Counted from the first letter of the stretch, positions 45,236-53,941 are shown. The stretch: DNA of 64,000 nt from Ignavibacteriales bacterium (GCA_020635255.1 JACKAC010000002.1:620001-684000); one strand, 5' to 3'. Notes: generated by a model not told the origin, from the sequence alone. Numbers and translations: made by a program.

Positions 45236-46108
45236 ATGAAAAGGAATAATAGTATAAAATTTATCGGTGTCTTGTTTGTTCTGACAGCTCTTTTTATGTC
45301 AAATGAAAATGCAAATGCGCAATCTGAGTGGCTTGATTACGGAAGCGGAAATTCTATTTCGATCGAGATTGATAAACCGTTTATAGCTCAAGATAGTTTA
45401 GGCGGATCGTTAAATCCCGGGTTTAGTGGTTTATCGGCGGCAATCTACCTGACAGGTAGGTATAATATTTATAAGAATCTCACACTGGTTGCCGAGCTTC
45501 CATTCGTGAATGGGAAACTTGATTATGGAGCCGATTCACTAAACGACCTTAACGAAAGCGGGCTAAAGATCGGCAATCCTTACATTGGAGCTGAGTATCA
45601 TCTCCCTAGGTCTCCGCTGATGTTTGAGCTTGGGCTTAGAATTCCGGTCGTTTCAAAAGATCCCGTTGCCGGAACAGTTGTAGGTGTACGCGCTGATATC
45701 GACAGGTCTGAAGCATTTATAAGAAAGATCGTTCCGGTGTATGCAGCAATAAATTTCCGAACAGTAACGGAAAATAATATCCTTATTAAAGCCCGTGTCG
45801 GCGGGAATCTCTGGTTCAATACTAAAGTACTGGGATTTTACAACCAGCCTGAATTTTCAGCAGACTACACTCTTCAAACCGGATATATGGATAAATATGT
45901 AAACGTGATCGTTGGTTTGACAGGAAGATATGCAGTAGATTCCGGTCCGGAATATCCCGATAAATACAACTTCGTTCAATACGGATTATTAATTACCGTT
46001 CCCTATAAAAATATCCGTCCGGGATTTAATATCAGGGTACCGGGCGAAGACGCTGATAATCTTTTTAATTATGTCTTTGGTCTTAATTTTACTTACGGTT
46101 TCGAATAA
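45236..46108 (+). CDS. Cassette B: outer-membrane beta-barrel protein
   Basis: A 290-residue protein from the ATG at 45236 (an in-frame start at 45170 lies within the previous gene). The signal peptide ends at ANAQ. It aligns with the cassette A barrel throughout, ending FNIRVPGEDADNLFNYVFG and LNFTYGFE. It lies 20 bases after the lipoprotein. As in cassette A, it is thought to form the outer-membrane part of the complex. Confidence 0.8.
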   Translation: MKRNNSIKFIGVLFVLTALFMSNENANAQSEWLDYGSGNSISIEIDKPFIAQDSLGGSLNPGFSGLSAAIYLTGRYNIYKNLTLVAELPFVNGKLDYGADSLNDLNESGLKIGNPYIGAEYHLPRSPLMFELGLRIPVVSKDPVAGTVVGVRADIDRSEAFIRKIVPVYAAINFRTVTENNILIKARVGGNLWFNTKVLGFYNQPEFSADYTLQTGYMDKYVNVIVGLTGRYAVDSGPEYPDKYNFVQYGLLITVPYKNIRPGFNIRVPGEDADNLFNYVFGLNFTYGFE

Positions 46109-46145
46109 ACACTAAAAAAATTACGGGGAGAATTTTTCTAAAAAG

Positions 46146-48332
46146 ATGAAAACAATTAAGAATTATATAGCTATATTTGCAATTCTATTTTGTGCCGTGA
46201 GCGCATACGCGCAGGACGGAGAATATAAATGGGTACACCCCACCCCGCAGGGAAATACTCTTTACGATGTAAAAATGTGGAATGCAAATAACTGGTATGC
46301 TATTGGTGAAGGCGGGTTATTTATGAAGACGACCAATGCGGGAGTGAACTGGCAAATAAAAAATAACCTGTGCAAAAGAAGCGATGGATATGTGTCTTCT
46401 ACTTTATACAGTATGTACTTTTTTGATATAAATACCGGCTATGTATGTGGGGAAGGAGGAAAGTTGATTAAAACAACCAATGGTGGTAATACATGGGATA
46501 CTATGACCGTTTTGAATAGCGATGAGCAATGGCATGACATGTACTGGCTTAATTCGACCACCGGTTTTCTCTGCGGCGGAACAAATGTTAAAGCCGCCAG
46601 GACTACGGACGGAGGAGTAACCTGGACGCAATTGGGTAATCCGCCATCGAGTATAAATTACTATGGTATTTATGCGTTTGATGCCAATAGTGTTATTTGC
46701 GCTGCAACTAACGGTAACGTTTATAAGACGACTAACGCCGGTGTTAACTGGAGCACAGTTATTACCGGGGCGTCAATACTTTTGAACGTAAATTTTATCG
46801 ATAATAACACCGGGTATTTAAGCGGTTCTTTTGGTACCGTTATGTGGACAACAAATTCTGGAAATTCATGGACTGATATTAATGCCGGGCTTCCATCCTC
46901 CAGCTATGTAGACATAGACTTTAAGAATATATCGGGAACAGATTATGTTTTTGTTACGGGAGACAATACATTTGTCTACCGGGCTGTAGTTGGTACTAAC
47001 AGCTGGGATTCTATCAGGATCCGTCCCCTTACACAAAATGTTGCGCTACCTTATTATTCGACGGATGTATCATTTACAGGGGATACCCTTTTATCAGTCG
47101 GTGTAGGAGGTTTGATCAATACGCGATATGGTTCGAATGGTGCATTTTCATTTACTAATTATGTCAAAAGAGCTTCTTCATATGACCTTTGGGCGGAAAG
47201 CTCTGACGGCAGGGTCATTGTAGTTGGTCAAACCGGAGGTGTGGACCAGGTAATGTATTCGACAAACGGAGGTTCGAACTGGCAGGCAGGTAACTACTCG
47301 TCTGTAAGCGGTCAGACCCTCCTTTGTATTTCTATGGTGAATTCGTTAACAGGTTATGCAGCAGGTACATCAGGTGTTGTTGCTAAAACAACCAACGGAG
47401 GAGCAAATTGGAATTTAACCTCGCCGACAGGATCGGGCTCGGAGATCGACGACATTTTCTTCTTGAATGAAAATACCGGCTGGGTAGTCGGGTGGCAGGG
47501 AAATAATTTCAAAACAACCAATGGAGGTTCAAACTGGACTCCCATTGCACCAGATTCTGTGTCAGGAGCCTTGACCTGTTCTTTCGTTGACGCAAATACC
47601 GGCTGGATAGGAGGATATCAGGACTTATATAGAACGACAGACGGCGGACTCTCCGCAACATCGTTTGACGCGGGCCTTGGGACAGATGATGTTTACGGCA
47701 TTCAGTTCCTTAATGCCAATACCGGGTTCCTGTCATCTCAAAACGGGAGAATGCGAAGAACTACTGACGGCGGCATATCGTGGGACACCATTGACGTCCC
47801 AATTGCAGCCAACATCAGCAGATTTAATTTTATTGACAGGTATAATGGAATGGCATCAGGCAGTTTTGGAAACATCTTTCGGACCAGGGATGGGGGTGAT
47901 ACATGGGAGATCAGCAATACGTCAGGAACATTTAGCGGTATTTTATCAATCAAGATGACAGCTACCAACCGGGCTTTTCTTTGCGGATCCAACAATGTTG
48001 TATTTAAATATATTGAAACAGTAACAGGTACACCTGAGTTAACGTTTTCAAATACTGTTACGGAAGGTTACTTCCTGGAACAGAACTACCCTAACCCGTT
48101 TAATCCTTCCACTACGATAAGATTTGGGTTACCAACCCAGTCATTAGTTTCGTTAAAGGTATATGATGTAACCGGCAGGGAAGTCGCAAATTTAATCGAC
48201 AATGAGCAAATGAACGCCGGAGTAATAACTAAAAATTTCAACGCAAAAGGTCTGGCATCGGGGATATATTTTTACTCATTAATCACGGACAATAATGTTG
48301 TTTCAGGAAAAAAAATGATACTTATAAAATAG
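46146..48332 (+). CDS. YCF48/BNR-repeat T9SS substrate
   Basis: A 728-residue secreted protein with a signal peptide ending AYAQ. At least eight repeats of the YCF48/BNR type follow (for example GLFMKTTNAGVNWQ, GKLIKTTNGGNTWD, GNVYKTTNAGVNWS, NNFKTTNGGSNWT), each a four-stranded propeller blade. The C-terminal T9SS domain is NYPNPFNPSTTIRFG ... SGIYFYSL ... KKMILIK. It has no counterpart in cassette A. It lies between the barrel and the small gene of cassette B. Confidence 0.85.
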   Translation: MKTIKNYIAIFAILFCAVSAYAQDGEYKWVHPTPQGNTLYDVKMWNANNWYAIGEGGLFMKTTNAGVNWQIKNNLCKRSDGYVSSTLYSMYFFDINTGYVCGEGGKLIKTTNGGNTWDTMTVLNSDEQWHDMYWLNSTTGFLCGGTNVKAARTTDGGVTWTQLGNPPSSINYYGIYAFDANSVICAATNGNVYKTTNAGVNWSTVITGASILLNVNFIDNNTGYLSGSFGTVMWTTNSGNSWTDINAGLPSSSYVDIDFKNISGTDYVFVTGDNTFVYRAVVGTNSWDSIRIRPLTQNVALPYYSTDVSFTGDTLLSVGVGGLINTRYGSNGAFSFTNYVKRASSYDLWAESSDGRVIVVGQTGGVDQVMYSTNGGSNWQAGNYSSVSGQTLLCISMVNSLTGYAAGTSGVVAKTTNGGANWNLTSPTGSGSEIDDIFFLNENTGWVVGWQGNNFKTTNGGSNWTPIAPDSVSGALTCSFVDANTGWIGGYQDLYRTTDGGLSATSFDAGLGTDDVYGIQFLNANTGFLSSQNGRMRRTTDGGISWDTIDVPIAANISRFNFIDRYNGMASGSFGNIFRTRDGGDTWEISNTSGTFSGILSIKMTATNRAFLCGSNNVVFKYIETVTGTPELTFSNTVTEGYFLEQNYPNPFNPSTTIRFGLPTQSLVSLKVYDVTGREVANLIDNEQMNAGVITKNFNAKGLASGIYFYSLITDNNVVSGKKMILIK

Positions 48333-48352
48333 CAACGTTTAAAAAGAAGTAA

Positions 48353-48601
48353 TTGAATAGTAAATTTAAGGATGAAATAGAAAAGAACGTTATTATTGTC
48401 AAAAAGATAATAAAGGATGCGTTATATAAGAAGAAAAAAAGCGGAATCGGTGATACGCTTTTAACAGAAATGATAATAATGAGCGGATACCTGTCACACT
48501 TTCTCGAGGACGGCAGGAAAATATCAAAATCGGAGCATAATCATATAATGAAGATGATGTCCAGATTGGAGGAAATAAAGAAAGAAACAGATAGAGTTTA
48601 A
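48353..48601 (+). CDS. Cassette B: 82-aa helical protein
   Basis: An 82-residue homolog of the 41455-41700 product (IGDTLLTEMIIMSGYLSHFL core, then a histidine-rich SEHNHIMKMMSRLEEIK). The start is TTG. It follows the YCF48 gene by 20 bases and precedes the same 3' element as in cassette A. Conservation across copies is good evidence that this short frame is a gene. Confidence 0.68.
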   Translation: MNSKFKDEIEKNVIIVKKIIKDALYKKKKSGIGDTLLTEMIIMSGYLSHFLEDGRKISKSEHNHIMKMMSRLEEIKKETDRV

Positions 48602-48616
48602 ATTCTTCCATGATTA

Positions 48617-48676
48617 AGTAAGAGAATCATCTCACTCCGATGTCGTGATGAACGGGGGCTCCGGTCCCCGTTTTTT
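48617..48676 (+). terminator. Cassette B conserved 3' element and terminator
   Basis: AGTAAGA (48617) and ATGTCGTGAT (48640-48649) are followed by AACGGGG (48651-48657), loop GCTCCGGT, CCCCGTT (48666-48672) and a T-run. The 10-mer is identical and the loop is near-identical to cassette A, beyond what a generic terminator needs. Confidence 0.75.
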
Positions 48677-48850
48677 ATTGTGATATTTTGTTGTTGTGGT
48701 AGTGTGTTTGTGTTTGCTCTTTAACCCCCCTCTTTCCCCTCTACGAGGTCGTAGACCCCTTTGTAAAAGGGGGGATGATTTTATCATCCTCGTTTTTAGT
48801 TTATGTTAATGGATTTAGTTTATTTCATCGTTTTAGTTTTATCTTCTGGA

Positions 48851-48868
48851 TTCCCGCCTTCGCGGGAA
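48851..48868. repeat. REP-like palindrome TTCCCGC-CTTC-GCGGGAA
   Basis: 7-bp arms around a 4-base loop. It shares the core CCCGCCTTCGCGGG with the element at 49561-49580. Such palindromes are dispersed in related genomes. Confidence 0.7.
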
Positions 48869-48899
48869 TAACAAATAATAAACAGGCTAGCCTGATTTC

Positions 48900-49430
48900 G
48901 TTGTATCATACGTTATACAGTATTCTACGGTATGTATCCCACAGAGGATAAGGATACAACTGCTCCTTCTGCCAAAGGCGACGGAACACCTTCACGCGAT
49001 CAGAATCGCATTACAGACGGCTGAACTGTTTCGCCGGACTTTTTAGTAGAGGTCCGATCCAAAGTCACTATTAGACTCTCACCGCCGCAGGGAATGCACT
49101 TATCTCCCTGCCACAACATCCCTCACTGCACATACATAGCAGTTTGCATGAAATGATCCTCTCACAATCGATGCACAAGGGACAGCTTATGCTGCCGGTA
49201 TAGACCCTTCGAACAGAAGTAATCAAGCGGTCCCGCCCGCCTAGCGACCTAGGACATTGACAATCTTTACTTAAGCAACAGTGAAAGCGATGCAAGTTAG
49301 ACAAACAGAACACCGCAGAGCGCGGATATTACCGTTCCTGCCGTAAATACCGGGTTCATCAAACGCCGAAGGCGTGCCTACTAAGAAACAAGCCGACGGC
49401 AGAACCTAGTTATTCGAATAACCAATGCAA
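48900..49430. other. Hairpin-dense region of unknown nature
   Basis: Sequential complementary pairs are visible: GTTGTATC with GATACAAC (8 bp, enclosing about 65 nt), GCGAT-CAGA-ATCGC, CGGAC with GTCCG, GCAGGGA with TCCCTGC, CAGC-TTAT-GCTG, CCTAG-CGAC-CTAGG, ACGCC-GAA-GGCGT and GCC-GAC-GGC, ending at a palindrome GTTATTCGAATAAC. A cysteine-rich minus frame inside it is unlikely to be coding. It could be a structured RNA or a decayed mobile element; the strand is not decided. Confidence 0.4.
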
Positions 49431-49460
49431 AATAATGTGAAGTCAAGTTAGATTAAATGA

Positions 49461-49495
49461 AGAAAGGGTTATATACGTATATATACTTTTTGTTG
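49461..49495. repeat. 35-bp direct repeat, copy 1
   Basis: Identical over 35 bases to 49608-49642. It contains the 14-bp palindrome TATATACGTATATA. Confidence 0.85.
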
Positions 49496-49560
49496 TGTTG
49501 GTCGCATGAGGTACAGAGACCGAATAATGTGTTTAGCAACGTTTAGAAGTGCGGGTCTAG

Positions 49561-49580
49561 ATCCCCGCCTTCGCGGGGAT
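49561..49580. repeat. REP-like palindrome ATCCCCGC-CTTC-GCGGGGAT
   Basis: Perfect 8-bp arms with a CTTC loop, followed by GACAAG. Related to 48851-48868 and to the half-elements in the 92-bp repeats. Confidence 0.75.
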
Positions 49581-49607
49581 GACAAGGGGGAGGTGGGAAT
49601 GCAAGGG

Positions 49608-49642
49608 AGAAAGGGTTATATACGTATATATACTTTTTGTTG
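49608..49642. repeat. 35-bp direct repeat, copy 2
   Basis: Identical to 49461-49495; the two starts are 147 bases apart. The interval contains the REP-like palindrome at 49561. Confidence 0.85.
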
Positions 49643-49870
49643 CTCAGTGCATGTACTTTTGACCGCGCAAAAGTACCAAAACGCGCCGGCTCAATAAAAA
49701 TTACCTAAAATTATTTCCGTTTTTCTGTTCGGGAAAATAAACTCGCAGCTAATAGCCGTATTAGTATTCGGATGAACTTATGCTCAGACAGAATTTTCCC
49801 GCCCTCGATAAATCGAGGTGCACAGAAAACTTCATAATTTTTACGGTAATTTTTATAATGCCGTATATTG

Positions 49871-50040
49871 GAAGACTGCGTCTTTCATGGAAGATATTCT
49901 ATGGAATAATAGTTATTAGACCCCATCATTCGTGGGATGGCAAGGGGGGAGGGTGAAATTGAGAAGGCTGCGTCTTCTATGGAAGATATTTTATGGTCTA
50001 ATAGTTATTAGACCCCATCATTCGCGGGGATGACAAAGTG
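49871..50040. repeat. Two imperfect tandem repeats, 92-bp period
   Basis: A unit of about 77 bases starting at 49871 (GAAGACTGCGTCTTTC) recurs at 49963 (GAAGGCTGCGTCTTCT) with a few differences. Both end in a GACCCCATCATTCGNGGG element resembling the REP-like palindromes. Confidence 0.8.
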
Positions 50041-50146
50041 TGGGGGAGGAATTGATGCAACACGAGGATTTATTTTTTCGTAACAAAGGTAGTTCATTAT
50101 GTATCACACCCTCACAATTTTATAAATCCATAAAATATATGGCATT

Positions 50147-51043
50147 ATGCGCATTTCTATCTTTGGAAGGATAGCATTGGTTATGTTTATCCTGGGAATT
50201 CCATTATTTTCCTGCACCACTAAGGTTATAGAACCAGAGCAAACAAGTGTGACGAATACCGAGTATTTCGTAGGAAGCCGGAATACAAGTTCGGTGAAGA
50301 GATATGACTCGACCGGAGCATACATTGACGATTTTATATCATCCGGGTCAGGAGGGCTAAATACTACTCAGGATATTTTATTCATACATGACAGCTTATT
50401 ACTTGTAACAGGACGCGGTAATACGGCAATAAAGAAATACAGTTCATCTACAGGGGCTTACCTAGGAGATTTTACGAGCGGGTATGCACTGGATAATCCG
50501 ACGAAGATGCTCAAAGCAGGTTCCTATATATACGTTAGCCAGTGGGGGGTGTCACAAAATAAGATCGCGCGTTTCGATCTTGATGGAAACTTCATAGGGG
50601 AGTTTACGAGTGTAGGCGTGCCGAACGGTTTGGGAACGGCGTGCGACCACGCGGGCAATTTCTATGCGGCATCATACGGCACAGGAGCTAATGGGAAGAT
50701 AATGAAGTTCGACCCGGACGGTACATATAATTCTGTATTTGTAAACACAGGAAACGTAGCGGGACCCAGTAATATATGGTTTAACAATTCGACGGGTGAT
50801 CTGTATGTGACAGATTGGACGCTGGGGAAAGTGCAGAGGTTCGACAGCACGGGAAATTTCCTCGGCACATATATTTCGGGGTTATCCAATATAGAAGGCT
50901 ATGCTTTCGGAGAAGACGGCTCATTATTCCTATGCGACTGGACACAGAACCATGTGAACAAATATGACAGCACGGGCGCTTTTATAAGTATATTTATTTC
51001 AGCAGGTGGATTAAATCACCCGAATTGTATAGCAGTGAGGTAG
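50147..51043 (+). CDS. NHL-repeat beta-propeller lipoprotein
   Basis: A 298-residue protein with a lipoprotein signal (lipobox LFSC, Cys23). Repeated NHL-type blades follow: KIARFDLDGNFIGEF, KIMKFDPDGTYNSVF, KVQRFDSTGNFLGTY and HVNKYDSTGAFISIF, with about six blades. NHL propellers usually bind proteins, carbohydrates or nucleic acids. There is no enzyme motif. It is monocistronic; the upstream 1.5 kb is the repeat region. Confidence 0.82.
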   Translation: MRISIFGRIALVMFILGIPLFSCTTKVIEPEQTSVTNTEYFVGSRNTSSVKRYDSTGAYIDDFISSGSGGLNTTQDILFIHDSLLLVTGRGNTAIKKYSSSTGAYLGDFTSGYALDNPTKMLKAGSYIYVSQWGVSQNKIARFDLDGNFIGEFTSVGVPNGLGTACDHAGNFYAASYGTGANGKIMKFDPDGTYNSVFVNTGNVAGPSNIWFNNSTGDLYVTDWTLGKVQRFDSTGNFLGTYISGLSNIEGYAFGEDGSLFLCDWTQNHVNKYDSTGAFISIFISAGGLNHPNCIAVR

Positions 51044-51077
51044 GTGTCAAACTAAAATCTGCTTGATTCAGCTTATA

Positions 51078-51467
51078 CTATTGAAGGCGTTCAAGGATGC
51101 CTTTTCTTTTGACAATATTTTTATAATCCCACTGGATCTTCTTCGATTCATTAAGCCATCGTTTCAAAGCCTTTAGGTCTATCTGTTCTGAATCCGTATA
51201 CCGAGCTTCAGCGGCCTTGAAACTGCCTTCAGGCTTAAGACCTTTCGATTTGAATGATTGACCACTCCAGAAAAGCAGGCGAACACAGTCTTTGAGTTTG
51301 CTGTAACCAACAATCGGGTTGCCATCCAAAAACCATACCGGGTGACCGTGCCATATTTTGCTTTCCGATGAGGAGAGATTTTCATCAATTTCTTTTCTTA
51401 AGATCTTAGCGATCTTCTTTTCTTCTCCTGCCAAGGAGTTGTTGTATGCCGGGATCGTTTTTGTCAT
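51078..51467 (-). CDS. DUF1801 domain protein
   Basis: From the ATG at 51467 (an upstream in-frame start at 51545 overlaps the next gene) the product is 129 residues. The DUF1801/YdhG-like pattern is ESKIWHGHPVWFLDGNPIVGYSKLKDCVRLLFWSG with an Arg/Lys-rich C-terminus. The family is found in many bacteria with unknown biochemistry. It follows the orphan membrane protein gene on the same strand. Confidence 0.8.
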   Translation of the reverse strand: MTKTIPAYNNSLAGEEKKIAKILRKEIDENLSSSESKIWHGHPVWFLDGNPIVGYSKLKDCVRLLFWSGQSFKSKGLKPEGSFKAAEARYTDSEQIDLKALKRWLNESKKIQWDYKNIVKRKGILERLQ

Positions 51468-51537
51468 AATAAGTTCGATAAATTCATTGAAAAACCGCAA
51501 TTTCTGTGTGCGGGTAGAATACGGTAGGAAAAGTACA

Positions 51538-52389
51538 TTAGGCATTACTGTACTCTACCATTACCTGATAAAATTTTGAAGTGGATGATATAATGCCACC
51601 TATTGGTTTATGTTTTTTATTTGTTATTTTTTCTTGAATTTTATTGACAAGAGTGGCTACATCGGCATCCTCTTCCACATAATAACTTTTTACATTTTGG
51701 ATTTCCTTGGAGAAATTTAAAGATAGAAAACATATTACAATTCTCCTTGCCTGGCTTTTAGACTGATTACAATACCCAACGATTAACCCAGCTCCAATTA
51801 ATAAAATGAAAATTATAGGGATCCAAATTAGAGTCGTTTCATCTTTAAGGAAATAAATTGATTGGGGTAGATTACTTTCACCCTTAATCCCCAAAAAAAG
51901 TAATATTATTAAAGTTAACAACCACAAAGAAAGTCCTATCAATCCAGACCTGGCCATACGGTTTAACCGGCGGAGGTATTGTACTTCCTCGTCAATATGT
52001 TTTGCAGAATCATTAACATGAATTGCCAAGCATTCAATCAAATTATAATTATCGTCTTTTGTGTCACTAATCTCAGCACCACTATTATTGCACTTACAGC
52101 CTATTTCCTTAAGGCATTTTATTTGAGTATTCAAGGATTCTTTAAAGTCAGTTACAATTTTATTGCGAGCATTTCTTAATATAAATCTTGTCAGATTCAT
52201 AGCCGCGCCATTTGATCCAATTCCAGCTAAGTATGAAACTGACAATAATAGTAATATTAGAAAGACGTTCTGAGGTAATCCTAATTCTGGGATAGGGATT
52301 TTAAGGTATAAAAAGAAAAGAAATGGAGATAATGTAAAAATTCCCGAGAGAATATATTCTAATATTATAGTAGGGTATTCCAGCTTCAT
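51538..52389 (-). CDS. Orphan four-helix membrane protein
   Basis: A 283-residue protein with about four membrane helices (residues about 9-27, 42-62, 147-167 and 188-205), a cytoplasmic central coil (NKIVTDFKESLNTQIKCLKE) and a C-terminal soluble region. No family recognised. Base composition is AT-richer than most neighbours. It belongs, with the HEPN-like gene upstream, to a minus-strand accessory run. Confidence 0.6.
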   Translation of the reverse strand: MKLEYPTIILEYILSGIFTLSPFLFFLYLKIPIPELGLPQNVFLILLLLSVSYLAGIGSNGAAMNLTRFILRNARNKIVTDFKESLNTQIKCLKEIGCKCNNSGAEISDTKDDNYNLIECLAIHVNDSAKHIDEEVQYLRRLNRMARSGLIGLSLWLLTLIILLFLGIKGESNLPQSIYFLKDETTLIWIPIIFILLIGAGLIVGYCNQSKSQARRIVICFLSLNFSKEIQNVKSYYVEEDADVATLVNKIQEKITNKKHKPIGGIISSTSKFYQVMVEYSNA

Positions 52390-52517
52390 TGTAAATTTAT
52401 TAATGACTAAAGACTTTATAAAGCTACTATAAAATTAAGATATTGTCAATAGAGAGGCAATTAATACATATGAAAAAAATCTGCAATTCTGCTGGCTCTA
52501 ATTATGGGACCTGATTG

Positions 52518-53054
52518 TTAATTTATTAAAATGTCACGTAATTCAAAGATTTCTAATTCCAATTTTCTAATTTGAGCGATTTTACTCTTGATATCTCTTT
52601 TAAGAACCCTGATTGACTTAAAATATACTTCTCCATTTCCTTTGGTGTCTGTATAAAATTTGGTACGCAACATACCATTTTTATTATATAATGACCAATT
52701 ACCGTGAACTAAAATGTTTCTAAAGAGATTAATTTTAGTAAGTGCATCTTTTATTTCTTTAATTCTTTTCTTCTTTCTTGGTGCCAAATTTGAGGCCAGG
52801 GTTAAGTATAATCTGTAGAAAAGTTTAATCTTATTTTGCATCATTAAACCTTCAATTATCTGATAACCCATTTCATGAGATGCTGAATGTATTATATCAG
52901 CCAAACATACATTCAATTCATTTTCAAGAGAATTAAAATAGATAATAAATGATCCAATCAAACAAGAAAATCTAGCATCTATTTCAGTAATATCAAAATC
53001 ATCATTGTAGGAATAATCGTACTGTACAATTTGTTCTAGTTCAGTTCTTTCCAT
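52518..53054 (-). CDS. HEPN-like protein with RNILVH motif
   Basis: A 178-residue helical protein. FRNILVHGNW contains R112-x4-H117, the Rx4-6H motif of HEPN-fold ribonucleases and toxins, in the expected late helix after KDALTKINL. The upstream helices (SFIIYFNSLENELNVCLADI) fit the HEPN layout. The role in RNA cleavage is inferred from the motif; HEPN proteins often act in toxin-antitoxin or phage-defence systems. No clear antitoxin is adjacent. Confidence 0.6.
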   Translation of the reverse strand: MERTELEQIVQYDYSYNDDFDITEIDARFSCLIGSFIIYFNSLENELNVCLADIIHSASHEMGYQIIEGLMMQNKIKLFYRLYLTLASNLAPRKKKRIKEIKDALTKINLFRNILVHGNWSLYNKNGMLRTKFYTDTKGNGEVYFKSIRVLKRDIKSKIAQIRKLELEIFELRDILIN

Positions 53055-53118
53055 GATAGACTATTTAAGTATTAAAATATAGATATTTTTTCATTTGAGG
53101 ATATTAAGGTAGGATTTG

Positions 53119-53191
<73 letters not shown>

Positions 53192-53262
53192 TACACTTTT
53201 GGCAAAGTGTAGTAAATTACCTATTATGGAGCGGAATTTCAAAATAAAAAACCGTAAACAAA

Positions 53263-53775
53263 TTACGTAAGAACGAGATTCCATTTTGTAAATCCCTCAT
53301 CGGAATCAGTACTCAGGGCGGCATCCTGCGACCAGCTGGCTATGTAAGTCCAGAAGGAGTCTCTCTGCCACGCAAGAGTATCGAAGCTGGTAGCAACCAG
53401 CCTGATCTTTTGCACGTAGAGGTCAACATTATCTTTAATCCACATGTCGGAGCCATTGATCTTGAGCTGAATAATAAGATGTCCGTTCATCCCGTTCGAA
53501 AATTCGAAACCATATCCCGGGTATGGCATTGGACTTTGGCTGATCCCGGGCGGAAGAGATGGTGTCTTGTCATTTTTTCGCGGGAGCTTGGTAGAACCGA
53601 TATAATCGTAATTTCTTATCGCACCTCTTTCCAGGTCATCTTCGGTTGGATAATCGAGGTTGAGTGTACGTAAGTTCACTCCATCCCTGATGACGAGGGC
53701 TTGAACGAGGCTATCCGTTCCGGCGAACGGAGCGTCCTTTGTATGGACATTAAGCCGGATTGCACCTATCCACAT
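53263..53775 (-). CDS. PLAT-like domain protein
   Basis: A 170-residue protein without a signal peptide. RLNVHTKDAPFAGTDSLVQAL followed by LNLDYPTEDDLERGAIRNYDY resembles the first strands of PLAT/LH2 domains (T-x-D-x-x-x-AGTD ... L-D ... ERG). The C-terminal half has NGSDMWIKDNVDLYVQKI, consistent with the last strands. PLAT domains bind lipids or proteins. An AAGGAGAG Shine-Dalgarno precedes the start. Confidence 0.5.
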   Translation of the reverse strand: MWIGAIRLNVHTKDAPFAGTDSLVQALVIRDGVNLRTLNLDYPTEDDLERGAIRNYDYIGSTKLPRKNDKTPSLPPGISQSPMPYPGYGFEFSNGMNGHLIIQLKINGSDMWIKDNVDLYVQKIRLVATSFDTLAWQRDSFWTYIASWSQDAALSTDSDEGFTKWNLVLT

Positions 53776-53941
53776 AATAATACTCTCCTTTTGATTTAGT
53801 TTAAAGGAACGTTAGTTTGTATTTGCAGATAAGTGAAAAGGGAAATCAAAAGGAAGGTTGAGTCAGTTATTTAATTCTAGGGAAATGCAATCTCAAAGTC
53901 AAAGAAAAAATTTTTAAAATGTTGTTAGTTTTGAGTTCTAT

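Larger units (their letters stand above)
48690..50146. other. Non-coding repeat-rich region
   Basis: No frame here looks like a gene. It holds a C/G-rich inverted repeat (CCCCTTT/AAAGGGG near 48756-48772), REP-like palindromes, a hairpin-dense stretch at about 48900-49430, a 35-bp direct repeat and a 92-bp-period tandem repeat; each is given below. It separates cassette B from the accessory stretch. Confidence 0.7.

Noticed and set aside
49071..49313. 80-codon minus frame, cysteine-rich, in the hairpin-dense stretch
   Set aside because: The translation has no fold-like pattern and the stretch is filled with short inverted repeats; a structured RNA or decayed element fits better.
48900..49430. 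RNase P RNA, tmRNA or rRNA fragment
   Set aside because: None of the conserved motifs I can recall, such as the P4 region of RNase P or the tRNA-like end of tmRNA, is present on either strand.
49506..49697. 63-codon plus frame
   Set aside because: It crosses a REP-like palindrome and half of the direct repeat; it is a by-product of the repeats.
49461..50040. CRISPR array
   Set aside because: There are only two copies of each repeat with irregular spacing and no cas gene nearby.
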